This document shows positions 1 through 6,401 of a DNA stretch of 10,258 bases, piece after piece. Position 1 is the first letter of the stretch. Every line of letters starts with the position of its first letter. The notes beneath the pieces were generated by a model that worked only from the letters and a program-made list of their open reading frames with translations, was not told the origin of the DNA and made no database searches. This DNA comes from Candidatus Methanoplasma sp. (GTDB lineage Archaea > Thermoplasmatota > Thermoplasmata > Methanomassiliicoccales > Methanomethylophilaceae). The DNA lies in the NCBI GenBank assembly GCA_031288985.1, contig JAITQH010000082.1:1-10258 (forward strand). The letters are read 5' to 3'. Both the position numbers and the translations under genes were made by a program.

Positions 1-1
1 C

Positions 2-1384
2 TATTTCAGGAGATCGGTTCACGCGTCGATCAAACACGCCAAGGTGATACTTGTCGCGGCGGTGCTCTTCACGATCCCCATGGCGTACATCACATTCACC
101 GCCCCGTCATCCTACGACATGATAGGAACAACGTCGACGGGGGAGGCAGCCGAAGGGATGAAGGAGATAGGAGAATACGGCAACGGCGGCATAATGATGC
201 CCGACTATCTCATCATGGAACTCAGCGGTCCGATAGCCGAGGTGACATTCATGCCGGGGTCGGGCATACCCATTGTACAATGGACGGATCTGCCGAGACT
301 GCAAACGCTGCTGGCATTCCCGGAAACGCTCACGGACGACAACATCGGGGAAGTGTGGGGCATATTCATTTGGGTTCAGCTCGCCGCCAAGGCGGCGGCG
401 GAGAACCCCAACACTGACGGCCTGAGCGACCATGATTACGCCATGTTCGTCTACGGCAAGGTCTTGGACGGTCTGCCCTACTCTGTGGGGACGGCGATAC
501 GAAACAGCGGCGCTGTGGAAACGGTGGTCGCAGAGGTGGAGATCACCGAAGGGCGCCAAGTGACCTACGACGATCTGCTCGTGGGCGCGGTGATGGACGG
601 TGTAATAAACTACAGAAGCGTGAAGTCCATAGGCGGTTACGAGAACGCAGACGGAAGCGTCTCCGTCACATTTGTCAACTTCACCATGATAACCAAGGAA
701 GAGCCCATGTCGGACCGCTCCATGGAAACGATGGGGCACGCGCAGGAGGCGATGGAGGCGTTCGCGGATTCTCATGGGGGATTAATAATCGACACATGGA
801 TGACGGGGTCTCCCGCAGTGATGTTTGAATTGTCAGAGCGGGTCGGCGACGAGTTCGACAAGGTCGAGATCCTGGCCGTGATACTGATATTCGTATTGCT
901 GTTCTTTGTCATGAAGTCGTATTTCACGCCTCTCCGTTCGATACTGACGATATTGATGAGCGTCATCTGGACCATCGGCGTAACGCACCTGCTGTTCTCT
1001 GACATGCTCGGATACGGCGTGATGTGGATCATTCCGATCGTACTGCTGGTGATATGCCTCGGCCTGGGGATGGATTACGACATACTTCTCACCACGCGCA
1101 TCAAAGAGAACGTGCGGCATAAAGGAATGACCAACGACGAAGCGATAACGTCGGCGGTGCTTCACTCGGGATCCGTCATAACAATATGCGGACTGATAAT
1201 GGGCGGCGCGTTCAGCACGCTGATGCTGTCTCAAACGGTGATGTTCAGGGAGTTCGGGTTCGCTTTGGCCTTCGCCATCCTCGCGGACGCGCTGCTGGTC
1301 AGGACATACATAGTTCCCGCCACGATGCACCTGCTCGGAGAGTGGAATTGGATAGGGCCGAAGTTCATGCACAGGAAGGATTGA
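2..1384 (+). CDS. MMPL/RND-family membrane exporter, C-terminal part (5' truncated)
   Basis: The frame is open from the first bases of the window, so the start lies upstream; the GTG at 44 is inside the gene. The visible part reads as the second half of an MMPL (YdfJ/MmpL-like) RND transporter. Counting from codon 44, there is one membrane helix at about residues 1-17, a large extracytoplasmic porter domain at about 20-270, and five helices from about 275 to 425. The loop motif GLGMDYDILLTTR, with the Asp-Tyr pair typical of proton-coupled MMPL proteins, is near residue 340. The end, LLGEWNWIGP, matches the usual MMPL tail. Family members export lipids, drugs or other hydrophobic compounds using the proton gradient; the substrate here is unknown. 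It ends 5 bp from the convergent tenI-like gene and shows no sign of belonging to the thiamine operon. Confidence 0.88.
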   Translation, partial: YFRRSVHASIKHAKVILVAAVLFTIPMAYITFTAPSSYDMIGTTSTGEAAEGMKEIGEYGNGGIMMPDYLIMELSGPIAEVTFMPGSGIPIVQWTDLPRLQTLLAFPETLTDDNIGEVWGIFIWVQLAAKAAAENPNTDGLSDHDYAMFVYGKVLDGLPYSVGTAIRNSGAVETVVAEVEITEGRQVTYDDLLVGAVMDGVINYRSVKSIGGYENADGSVSVTFVNFTMITKEEPMSDRSMETMGHAQEAMEAFADSHGGLIIDTWMTGSPAVMFELSERVGDEFDKVEILAVILIFVLLFFVMKSYFTPLRSILTILMSVIWTIGVTHLLFSDMLGYGVMWIIPIVLLVICLGLGMDYDILLTTRIKENVRHKGMTNDEAITSAVLHSGSVITICGLIMGGAFSTLMLSQTVMFREFGFALAFAILADALLVRTYIVPATMHLLGEWNWIGPKFMHRKD

Positions 1385-1398
1385 CGCGGTCAGCCGCG
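1385..1398. terminator. GC-rich inverted repeat between convergent genes
   Basis: CGCGG-TCAG-CCGCG forms a 5-bp stem with a tetraloop, covering the 5-bp gap between the two converging stop codons and running into the end of the tenI-like gene. It could terminate both transcripts, but no T tract follows on either strand, so a terminator role is a guess. Confidence 0.25.
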
Positions 1399-1989
1399 GA
1401 TCTCCTTCCGTGCCTCACGGTACGCCTGCACAATATCGCTTGGCCGCTCCGCCATCATGAAATGGTGCATCATGCACACCCCGGCGGCGCCGCGCGACAG
1501 TACGGAGCGCATGTTGAGGGTGTCTATGCCGCCGACGGCGAGAACAGGTATGTCGACGGCGCTGCATACGGCCTTCAGCGCCTCGAGTCCCTTTGGAGGA
1601 GCGCCCGGCTTGCATAATGCTTCGAAGACGTTTCCGAACATCACCATGTCCGCGCCCAGATCCCGAGCCTCTGCGGCCTCCTCCGGCGAATGGACCGACA
1701 CTATGATGTTGTCGAAACCCTCGGTCTTCTTGTCGCGAAACAGGGGCATAGGCATCTGAACGTCAGCGGCGCCCACATCCTTGGCGGCATCCGCGAACGT
1801 GTTGACGCACAGCCTCACGCCGTTGGCGCGGCATACGGCCATGCATCTGCGGGCCAGGTCGGCATATTCATCGCGGGAAAGATCCTTCTCTCTGAGTATT
1901 ATCATATCGGGCTTCGCCTCGGCGACCGCCGCGATCTGCTCCGGAAACGGCCTGACGCAGTTTTTCCTGTCGGTTATGGCAGCGATCAT
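1390..1989 (-). CDS. tenI: TenI-like thiazole tautomerase (ThiE/TenI family)
   Basis: A 199-aa TIM-barrel protein of the ThiE/TenI family. It starts ITDRKN, has ILREKDL at 31-37, SVHS at 98-101, MFGNVFEALCKPG near 117-129 and AVGGID at 151-156. The SVHS...FGxVFExxCK pattern resembles Bacillus TenI more than ThiE, and His100 aligns with the His reported to be important in TenI. The ThiE metal site is absent: VNTFAD stands where ThiE has NDRVD, and VQMP where ThiE has HLG. TenI aromatises the dihydrothiazole product of ThiG, so it would act just after ThiG/ThiH. Its ATG overlaps the thiH stop as ATGA, making it the last gene of the operon. A true ThiE in the same operon (4909-5538) supports a non-redundant role. 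It could instead be a divergent ThiE; the family call is firm, the tautomerase call moderate. Confidence 0.75.
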   Translation of the reverse strand: MIAAITDRKNCVRPFPEQIAAVAEAKPDMIILREKDLSRDEYADLARRCMAVCRANGVRLCVNTFADAAKDVGAADVQMPMPLFRDKKTEGFDNIIVSVHSPEEAAEARDLGADMVMFGNVFEALCKPGAPPKGLEALKAVCSAVDIPVLAVGGIDTLNMRSVLSRGAAGVCMMHHFMMAERPSDIVQAYREARKEIRG

Positions 1990-3125
1990 GTTCTCACGTA
2001 ATCGTTGAACACCGGCTGCATGCCGCGTTCTTCCAATGCTCTCCTGACCTCGGCGACGCTCCTTTCGTCCGATATGTCGAATTGGCCGTCGTTTCCGTCA
2101 TCGCCGCCGTCCACGCTGACGGAGACGCCTGCGGATATCCTCGTGGCGCACAGCCCGATGACATTGTCTCTGAATGACGGCGACTCTCTGGTGGATACGG
2201 TGATGCCTGCGGACGGCATGAAGATCCTGTACGCCATCGCCACCTGAAGCAGCCGCCTCTCGCTGACGGGATTCACATACGACGGGGAGTTGACGAACGG
2301 CCTCAGCCGGGGGACGGAGAACGATATCTCCGCATGAGGATATTTCCTTTGGATCATATGAGCGTGCACGCCGCACGAGAATGCGTCCTTTGCCGCATCG
2401 CCCAGGCCGAGCAGCGCGCCGAAGGCCACACCTCTCATCCCGCCCTGCAGCGCACGCTCCTGCGCGTCGAATCTGTATGAGAACACCTTTTTCTGCCCGG
2501 AGAGGTGGAGCTCCGCATAGGCCTCCGGATCGTAGGTCTCCTGGAACACGGTCACGCTGTCCGCCCCGCATTCTCTCAGGTAGGCGTATTCGGACACATT
2601 CAGAGGGTACACCTCGATCCCGACGCTCCTGAAATGCTCGGACGCGGCCCTGACGCACTCCCCTATGTACCGCACGCCGGACATGCTTCGCGACTCCCCG
2701 GTCAGCAGAAGGACGTCCGTGAGCCCTGTGGAGGCCACGGCACGCATCTTCCTCTCCGCGTCCTCGGGCGACAGGGCCGTTCTCTTTATGCCGCTGTCGC
2801 GGCTGAATCCGCAGTACACGCACCCTCCGTCGCAGTGATTGGAAAGATATATCGGCGTGAAAAGCCCCACGGCATTGCCGAAACGGCGGCGCGTCTCGTC
2901 CTTTGCTCGAACGGCGACCTCCTCCAACATGCCGTCGGCGGCGGGGGACAGCAGCGCCGCGAAGTCGCCGATGCTCAATGCGTCGTTGGAAAGCGCCGTG
3001 CGGACATCACGCTCTGTGTACGACTGCGCGTCAAACCCCGCCGCTTCATCCAACACCTTTTCAAGTATGTTCGAGTCGATGCGCTCCATCCCTTCGGTGT
3101 ATTCCGAACGATCGACGGAACTCAT
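1986..3125 (-). CDS. thiH: 2-iminoacetate (dehydroglycine) synthase ThiH, radical SAM
   Basis: A 379-aa radical SAM enzyme, close to the E. coli ThiH length of 377. It carries the CX3CX2C cluster motif as Cys98-Cys102-Cys105 in NHCDGGCVYCGF, followed by DVLLLTGES (the S-adenosylmethionine-binding GE region), FQETYDPEAY and the ThiH-like C-terminus QFDISDERS...GMQPVFNDYV. ThiH cleaves tyrosine to p-cresol and dehydroglycine, which feeds ThiG; this oxygen-sensitive route is the anaerobic alternative to ThiO. The start at 3125 is chosen because its ATG overlaps the thiG stop (ATGA) and is preceded by GGAGG 4 nt upstream. The frame stays open further upstream, but that stretch lies wholly inside thiG and is not conserved in character. 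It overlaps tenI downstream by ATGA, so translation is probably coupled. Confidence 0.93.
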   Translation of the reverse strand: MSSVDRSEYTEGMERIDSNILEKVLDEAAGFDAQSYTERDVRTALSNDALSIGDFAALLSPAADGMLEEVAVRAKDETRRRFGNAVGLFTPIYLSNHCDGGCVYCGFSRDSGIKRTALSPEDAERKMRAVASTGLTDVLLLTGESRSMSGVRYIGECVRAASEHFRSVGIEVYPLNVSEYAYLRECGADSVTVFQETYDPEAYAELHLSGQKKVFSYRFDAQERALQGGMRGVAFGALLGLGDAAKDAFSCGVHAHMIQRKYPHAEISFSVPRLRPFVNSPSYVNPVSERRLLQVAMAYRIFMPSAGITVSTRESPSFRDNVIGLCATRISAGVSVSVDGGDDGNDGQFDISDERSVAEVRRALEERGMQPVFNDYVRT

Positions 3126-3886
3126 CTGTCCTCCAGGAACCCGGTGAGCGGGCTGGACGCCTCTCCGCAGTCCCTGACCCTGCCGAGGCCCGCAAGATAC
3201 GCCTGTCTTCCCGCTTCCACGGCGGCCTTGAACGCAGACGCCATGAGCGGGACGTCCGAGGCCGTGGCTATCGCAGTGTTGGCCATCACCGCGGCGCAGC
3301 CGATCTCCATGGCCTCGCATGCCTGCGACGGCCTGCCGATGCCGGCGTCAACTATCACCGGGACATCGATCTCGTCGACGAGTATCTTGATGAAGTCTTT
3401 TGTGAGAAGGCCTTTGTTGCTGCCGATGGGCGCGCCCAACGGCATGACTGCGGCGGCTCCCGCCGCTTCCATCTCACGCGCCGCCGACAGATCGGGCATC
3501 ATATACGGAAGGACGATGAACCCCTCTTTGCTCAGCAGCCTCACCGCCCGCACGGTCTCGAAATTATCCGGAAGGAGATATTTGGAATCGCGGACCACTT
3601 CCACTTTGACCATGTCGCCGCATCCAAGCTCCCGCGCAAGCAATGCCACCCTCACAGCCTCTTCGGCATTTCTCGCCCCGGATGTGTTCGGCAGCAGAGT
3701 TATACCCTTCGGGATGTGGTCAAGGATGTTTTCCTCTCCCCCCGAGTTGGCGCGTCTGACCGCTAGCGTGGCAATCTCGACGCCTCCGCTCTCGATCACC
3801 TTTCTTGTCATATCCAGGGAAAATTTCCCCGATCCGAGGATGAACCTCGATCTGAACTTCCTACCGCCGAGATCAAGCATATCCAT
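3122..3886 (-). CDS. thiG: Thiazole synthase ThiG
   Basis: A 254-aa ThiG with the expected length and motifs: FILGSGKF near 15-22 (usually GTGKF), EIATLAVRR at 37-45, PNTSGARNAEEAV at 66-78, the Schiff-base lysine Lys94 in VKVEVVRD, LPYMMPD, MPLGAPIGSNKG, VIVDAGIGRPSQA and NTAIATASD. It condenses 1-deoxyxylulose 5-phosphate, dehydroglycine from ThiH and sulfur from ThiS thiocarboxylate into the thiazole phosphate, usually as a complex with ThiH or ThiS. The start at 3886 is one base past the thiF stop (TAA T ATG); a second ATG two codons in (at 3880) is an alternative. thiH begins inside its stop codon. No truncation or missing key residue is visible. Confidence 0.95.
   Translation of the reverse strand: MDMLDLGGRKFRSRFILGSGKFSLDMTRKVIESGGVEIATLAVRRANSGGEENILDHIPKGITLLPNTSGARNAEEAVRVALLARELGCGDMVKVEVVRDSKYLLPDNFETVRAVRLLSKEGFIVLPYMMPDLSAAREMEAAGAAAVMPLGAPIGSNKGLLTKDFIKILVDEIDVPVIVDAGIGRPSQACEAMEIGCAAVMANTAIATASDVPLMASAFKAAVEAGRQAYLAGLGRVRDCGEASSPLTGFLEDR
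3130..3134 (-). promoter_or_regulatory. Strong Shine-Dalgarno of thiH
   Basis: GGAGG on the minus strand lies 4 nt before the thiH ATG, inside the last codons of thiG. It is the clearest ribosome binding site in the operon and fixes the thiH start at 3125. Confidence 0.7.
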
Positions 3887-3887
3887 A

Positions 3888-4691
3888 TTATCGCATCTCT
3901 TCGCCCATTAGCAGCCTCAATACGGCATTCGCCATGTGGCCGGCGCATATGCCTACCCGGGGAGACATCAGCCCCGTTCCGATCTGGGCGGCACTGAATC
4001 CGTCACCGCATACGTATAGATTGTCCATTCTTTTCACGGTCTGTATCCCGTTGGAGTCTCCGAATCCCGCAAGACCCGAGCCGCACACGAGCGGCAGCCC
4101 GGGACGGCTTTCCAGCAGAGTGTTGGCGATCATCGCCTTCTCTTTGGGGGAGTCGAACGCTTCGCAGACGACGTCGCACTCTCCGAAGATCGCCGCGGCG
4201 TTGTCGGGCGTGATCCTGAGGTTGTGCGCAACGACCTCTATGAACGGATTGATCCTTCCGACGGTGTCCGCCGTGGCTTCCGTCTTGCTTCGGCCTATGT
4301 GCTCCACATAATAGTTCTGGCGGTTGAGGTTCGTAGGTTCTATGACATCAAAATCCGCGATCACCAGTCTGCCCACGCCCAGCCTTGCGAGCATGGCCGC
4401 GATGTTGGATCCCAAGCCCCCCAGTCCGGCCACGCCGACGGTGGCCCTGCTGACCCGATCGTGCACTCCGGGAGTGTGCCTTGCCGACATGAGCGAGCGA
4501 AGCTCCTCCCTATCCGGAAAGACTCCCTTCTTTCCGATGTAGACCTGATCGCCGTCGTGCAGGGGAGCGTCCTCGCTGATCTGGAATCCGTTCAGCACAA
4601 GCACCTCCCTGTCCGGGAACATCTCCGCCCTCAGCGCAAACGCCGTGGCGGACGATGTCTCCCTCGGAATCCCGTTGACGGTGACCTTCAT
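3888..4691 (-). CDS. thiF: ThiS adenylyltransferase ThiF with N-terminal ThiS-like domain
   Basis: A 267-aa two-domain protein. Residues 1-58 form a ubiquitin-like domain resembling ThiS (MKVTVNG...VLVLNGFQI...HDGDQVYIGKKG) but without a C-terminal GG. Residues from about 70 form the E1-like adenylyltransferase: nucleotide loop GLGGLGS at 89-95, IADFDVIEPTNLNRQ at 111-125 and CEAFDSPKEK at 176-185. The fusion matches the ThiF 'family 2' type, common in Clostridia and other anaerobes, whose N-domain is the ThiS-like ubiquitin family. ThiF activates the ThiS C-terminus with ATP before sulfur transfer. No CxxC zinc pairs of the E. coli type are seen; the five cysteines are 172, 176, 203, 228 and 249. 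The ATG shares one base with the thiS stop (TGATG). HesA/MoeB is the alternative, but the domain architecture and the operon make ThiF the best reading. Confidence 0.92.
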   Translation of the reverse strand: MKVTVNGIPRETSSATAFALRAEMFPDREVLVLNGFQISEDAPLHDGDQVYIGKKGVFPDREELRSLMSARHTPGVHDRVSRATVGVAGLGGLGSNIAAMLARLGVGRLVIADFDVIEPTNLNRQNYYVEHIGRSKTEATADTVGRINPFIEVVAHNLRITPDNAAAIFGECDVVCEAFDSPKEKAMIANTLLESRPGLPLVCGSGLAGFGDSNGIQTVKRMDNLYVCGDGFSAAQIGTGLMSPRVGICAGHMANAVLRLLMGEEMR

Positions 4692-4885
4692 CAGCCGCCC
4701 CCGACGAATCCGACGATCTCGATGCTGTCCTCATCGGCCAGCACCGTGTCGTCATATCTGCTGCGGGGGACTATCCTGCCGTTGAGTTCGGCTGCGACCC
4801 TGTCTCGCACATATCCCGACGCTTCGAGATATTCTGCCAAGGTAAAAGGTCGGTCGAGGCTCACTTCTGTTCCGTTGACTCTCAT
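4691..4885 (-). CDS. thiS: Sulfur carrier protein ThiS
   Basis: A 64-aa ubiquitin-like carrier of normal ThiS length. It begins MRVNGTEV, has VAAELNGRIVPRS (residues 30-42) and ends EIVGFVGGG, the conserved tail whose terminal glycine is adenylated by ThiF and turned into a thiocarboxylate that donates sulfur to ThiG. The start lies 23 nt after the thiE stop, with GGAG about 10 nt before the ATG on the minus strand. It overlaps thiF by one base. It is intact and complete. Confidence 0.95.
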   Translation of the reverse strand: MRVNGTEVSLDRPFTLAEYLEASGYVRDRVAAELNGRIVPRSRYDDTVLADEDSIEIVGFVGGG

Positions 4886-4908
4886 ATTATCACTACTCCA
4901 TGGAAATA

Positions 4909-5538
4909 TCAGATATTTGGTCTTATTTTCAAGATCATGTCTCTGAGTTCGTGTGCGGCCGCGGATATGTCGGGTTTGGATACGACTGCGGAAACCACCG
5001 CAACCCCGTCCGCGCCTGCCCTGATGACATCCTGTATGTTCCCCCGGTCAATGCCTCCGATCGCAATCAGCGGGATGTCCAGCGCTTCTTTGATCTCGAA
5101 TATGGCGTCAAGCCCGACCATCTGCACGGCGTCCGCTTTCGTCTTCGTGGAGAATATGGACCCCACGCTCAGATAATCCGCGCCCGCCTCCGCCGCCGCA
5201 AAGGCTTCGCGCAGGTTGTGCACGGTGGCGCCGACGATCTTGTCGTCTCCGAGGATCTTCCGTGCGTCCTCCACAGGTATGTCGGAGAGTCCCAGATGGA
5301 CCCCGTCCGCATCCACGGCGGCGGCGATGTCGACCCGATCGTTGACGATGAAGAATTTGGACAGTCTGTCAGCCGCCTCTTTTATGATCTTGGCCTGTCT
5401 GAGCATCTCTCCCGCAGGCGCGCCTTTCATCCGCAGTTGGACCGCATCCGCACCGCCCTCATACGCCAAACGGGCCACCTCGTGGTCGGGCCTGCCGCAG
5501 GACAGGGCGGCGTCGGTGACAACATACAGTTCGAACAT
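4909..5538 (-). CDS. thiE: Thiamine-phosphate synthase ThiE
   Basis: A 209-aa TIM barrel with all the ThiE landmarks: YVVTD at 5-9, VQLRMK at 33-38 (usually VQLREK), NDRVDIAAAVDADGVHLG at 66-83 containing the Mg-ligand Asp67, Asp86 in GLSD as the second expected Mg ligand, STKTKADA near 130-137 for phosphate binding, and AIGGID at 159-164. It couples hydroxymethylpyrimidine diphosphate with thiazole phosphate to give thiamine phosphate. It is the first gene of the thi operon, with an 87-bp gap to the upstream membrane gene. GATVHN replaces the more usual GVSxH/T stretch, a small oddity. The intact metal and phosphate sites separate it from the TenI-like paralogue at the other end of the operon. 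Confidence 0.94.
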   Translation of the reverse strand: MFELYVVTDAALSCGRPDHEVARLAYEGGADAVQLRMKGAPAGEMLRQAKIIKEAADRLSKFFIVNDRVDIAAAVDADGVHLGLSDIPVEDARKILGDDKIVGATVHNLREAFAAAEAGADYLSVGSIFSTKTKADAVQMVGLDAIFEIKEALDIPLIAIGGIDRGNIQDVIRAGADGVAVVSAVVSKPDISAAAHELRDMILKIRPNI

Positions 5539-5561
5539 GCGGCCCCATCGACGGCGATACA

Positions 5562-5569
5562 GAAAAATG
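5562..5569 (-). promoter_or_regulatory. Possible TATA box of the thi operon
   Basis: Minus strand ACATTTTT is centred about 27 nt before the thiE ATG, the right distance for a leaderless archaeal transcript. The match is loose and there is no clear BRE. I see no TPP riboswitch core in the 87-bp gap. Confidence 0.3.
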
Positions 5570-5575
5570 TTTCAC

Positions 5576-5623
5576 CCGAACGGCTCCGCCGCACGTCTCG
5601 CGGCGGCGGCGGAAACCGAACGG
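5576..5623. repeat. Direct repeat CCGAACGG flanking the hairpin upstream of thiE
   Basis: CCGAACGG occurs at 5576-5583 and again at 5616-5623, 40 bp apart, one copy on each side of the GC hairpin. Each copy is a CCG-NN-CGG dyad. Operator sites are possible but unproven. Confidence 0.3.
5586..5606. terminator. GC hairpin between the membrane-protein gene and thiE
   Basis: CCGCCGC and GCGGCGG form a 7-bp stem around a 7-nt loop. On the minus strand it follows the stop of the upstream gene and comes before a short T-rich run, so it could end that transcript before thiE. It could also be a regulatory dyad of the thi operon. Confidence 0.3.
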
Positions 5624-5625
5624 AC

Positions 5626-6009
5626 TCATTTGACTTTCATTTTCCTTTTTATCGCATAGATCAGGATGCTGACGGCGATCAACATTATCACTGCCAATAT
5701 GCCGCCTTCGAGATCATCCAGAAGATAATACGCGATAAGCAGGCCGGCGATGCCGACCACTCCGTACTTCTTCAGTATGCGTCCGCCCCCGAGGGCAAAA
5801 GTGAATCCGATGATTATCAACCACATGACCAGATTCACGAGTACGTCCGAGGACGCGGTCAGAAGTCTTGTATCCCCAATGAAATCAGTTACATACCCCG
5901 AAAGGAAGTGTGCACAGACGGCAGGAACGATTATCAGCAATACCAATGTGTACAGTGTGCCCATGACCAGACTGCGTCCGAGACCGGGTTTTTTCTCCTC
6001 TTTTCCCAT
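5626..6009 (-). CDS. Small four-helix membrane protein, function unknown
   Basis: A 127-aa protein I do not recognise. It has a short charged N-terminus (MGKEEKKPG), four predicted membrane helices at about residues 14-37, 55-74, 83-98 and 103-120, and a basic tail (KRKMKVK), which suggests both ends are cytoplasmic. There is an acidic pair, DDLEGG, between helices 3 and 4. The start is supported by a TATA-like box (TTTAAATA, minus strand) centred 25 nt upstream, which implies a leaderless mRNA. It lies 87 bp upstream of thiE on the same strand, so co-transcription with the thi genes is possible, but the hairpin between them argues for separate units. A role in thiamine-precursor uptake would be speculation. 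Confidence 0.75.
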   Translation of the reverse strand: MGKEEKKPGLGRSLVMGTLYTLVLLIIVPAVCAHFLSGYVTDFIGDTRLLTASSDVLVNLVMWLIIIGFTFALGGGRILKKYGVVGIAGLLIAYYLLDDLEGGILAVIMLIAVSILIYAIKRKMKVK

Positions 6010-6030
6010 GGGTGTAAAAAATTTTTGTTC

Positions 6031-6038
6031 TATTTAAA
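6031..6038. promoter_or_regulatory. TATA box, near-palindromic, possibly bidirectional
   Basis: TATTTAAA (+) reads TTTAAATA on the minus strand. It is centred 25 nt before the ATG of the minus-strand membrane gene. Read on the + strand, it predicts a transcript start near 6060, at the 5' end of the structured element 6061-6134. Confidence 0.5.
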
Positions 6039-6046
6039 GAAATGGG

Positions 6047-6067
6047 TGTGCACGCCCTTCGTGCACA
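6047..6067. repeat. Perfect 8-bp hairpin upstream of the TATA box
   Basis: TGTGCACG-CCCTT-CGTGCACA is a perfect 8-bp stem with a 5-nt loop. On the minus strand it is followed by a T-rich stretch, so it may end the zinc-ribbon transcript. Its right arm is also the left arm of stem P1 of the neighbouring three-way junction, so the two folds exclude each other. Confidence 0.5.
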
Positions 6068-6134
6068 GGTTGTTTCAAAGCTTTGGAACAATTCCCGTCA
6101 AACTCCCGACGGAGATGCGGGGAGTCCTGTGCAT
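6061..6134 (+). ncRNA. Candidate structured RNA: gap-free three-way junction
   Basis: On the + strand three stems nest without gaps at two of the three junction sides. P1 is 6061-6069 with 6126-6134 (9 bp, one G-U). P2 is 6070-6078 with 6083-6091 (9 bp, one U-G, AGCT tetraloop). A 10-nt single strand follows, then P3, 6102-6107 with 6120-6125 (6 bp), which abuts P1. Both non-Watson-Crick pairs are G-U on the + strand and would be A-C on the minus strand, favouring a + transcript. A TATA-like box centred about 25 nt upstream fits a start near 6060. No T tract follows, so the 3' end is unclear and might run antisense into the zinc-ribbon gene. It matches no RNA family I recognise. It could instead be a minus-strand 3' UTR structure or a decayed repeat. 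Confidence 0.35.
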
Positions 6135-6168
6135 CCGCCGCATCCCCGAACCGCCGCAGCAGGACGGA

Positions 6169-6378
6169 TCATTGGGAATTGAATCTGGGAGGCTCCATCT
6201 TATTGGCTTTAAGCTTGCACACTTCGCATACCTTGGTTTTGGCGGCGAAGCAGTACACCAAATACACCAGACCCAAGAGCACCCCGCAAATCAAGAGGAC
6301 TATGAAGATGATCCAGTTGATTTTGACCTCAACGTATGTGTTTCTTCCGCAGTTTGGACAGTAACGCAACTCAGACAT
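6169..6378 (-). CDS. Small zinc-ribbon membrane protein, function unknown
   Basis: A 69-aa protein with CPNC at residues 7-10, a long hydrophobic segment at about 21-45 (INWIIFIVLLICGVLLGLVYL), then CEVC at 51-54 and a short polar tail. The two CxxC pairs probably bind one zinc ion, with the hydrophobic stretch folded as a hairpin or a single helix between them. This CxxC-membrane-CxxC order recalls LITAF-like domains, though the His of that family is not seen; a plain zinc-ribbon membrane protein is equally likely. The ATG at 6378 is the only good start. It is divergent from the PPOX gene. A run of 11 C's (minus strand) sits just before the start, between it and an A/T box. Confidence 0.7.
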   Translation of the reverse strand: MSELRYCPNCGRNTYVEVKINWIIFIVLLICGVLLGLVYLVYCFAAKTKVCEVCKLKANKMEPPRFNSQ

Positions 6379-6389
6379 ATCATTCGACA

Positions 6390-6400
6390 GGGGGGGGGGG
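6390..6400 (+). repeat. Homopolymer run of 11 G
   Basis: Eleven G's in a row lie 12-22 nt before the ATG of the minus-strand zinc-ribbon gene and directly downstream (minus strand) of its A/T-rich promoter box. Such a tract is prone to length change in vivo and to sequencing error. Confidence 0.9.
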
Positions 6401-6401
6401 A

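Noticed and set aside
3126..3320. Upstream extension of thiH to a 444-codon protein.
   Set aside because: The extra residues are Gly/Arg-rich shadow of thiG. The ATG at 3125 has GGAGG and an ATGA overlap and gives the normal ThiH length.
2505..3911. A 468-codon + frame antisense to thiG/thiH.
   Set aside because: thiG and thiH on the other strand have complete families, motifs and lengths; the + frame has low-complexity composition and no motif.
5539..5625. TPP riboswitch in front of thiE.
   Set aside because: No CUGAGA-type or GAUCUGGAUAAUACCAG-type core is present on the minus strand, and 87 nt is short for a TPP riboswitch plus expression platform.
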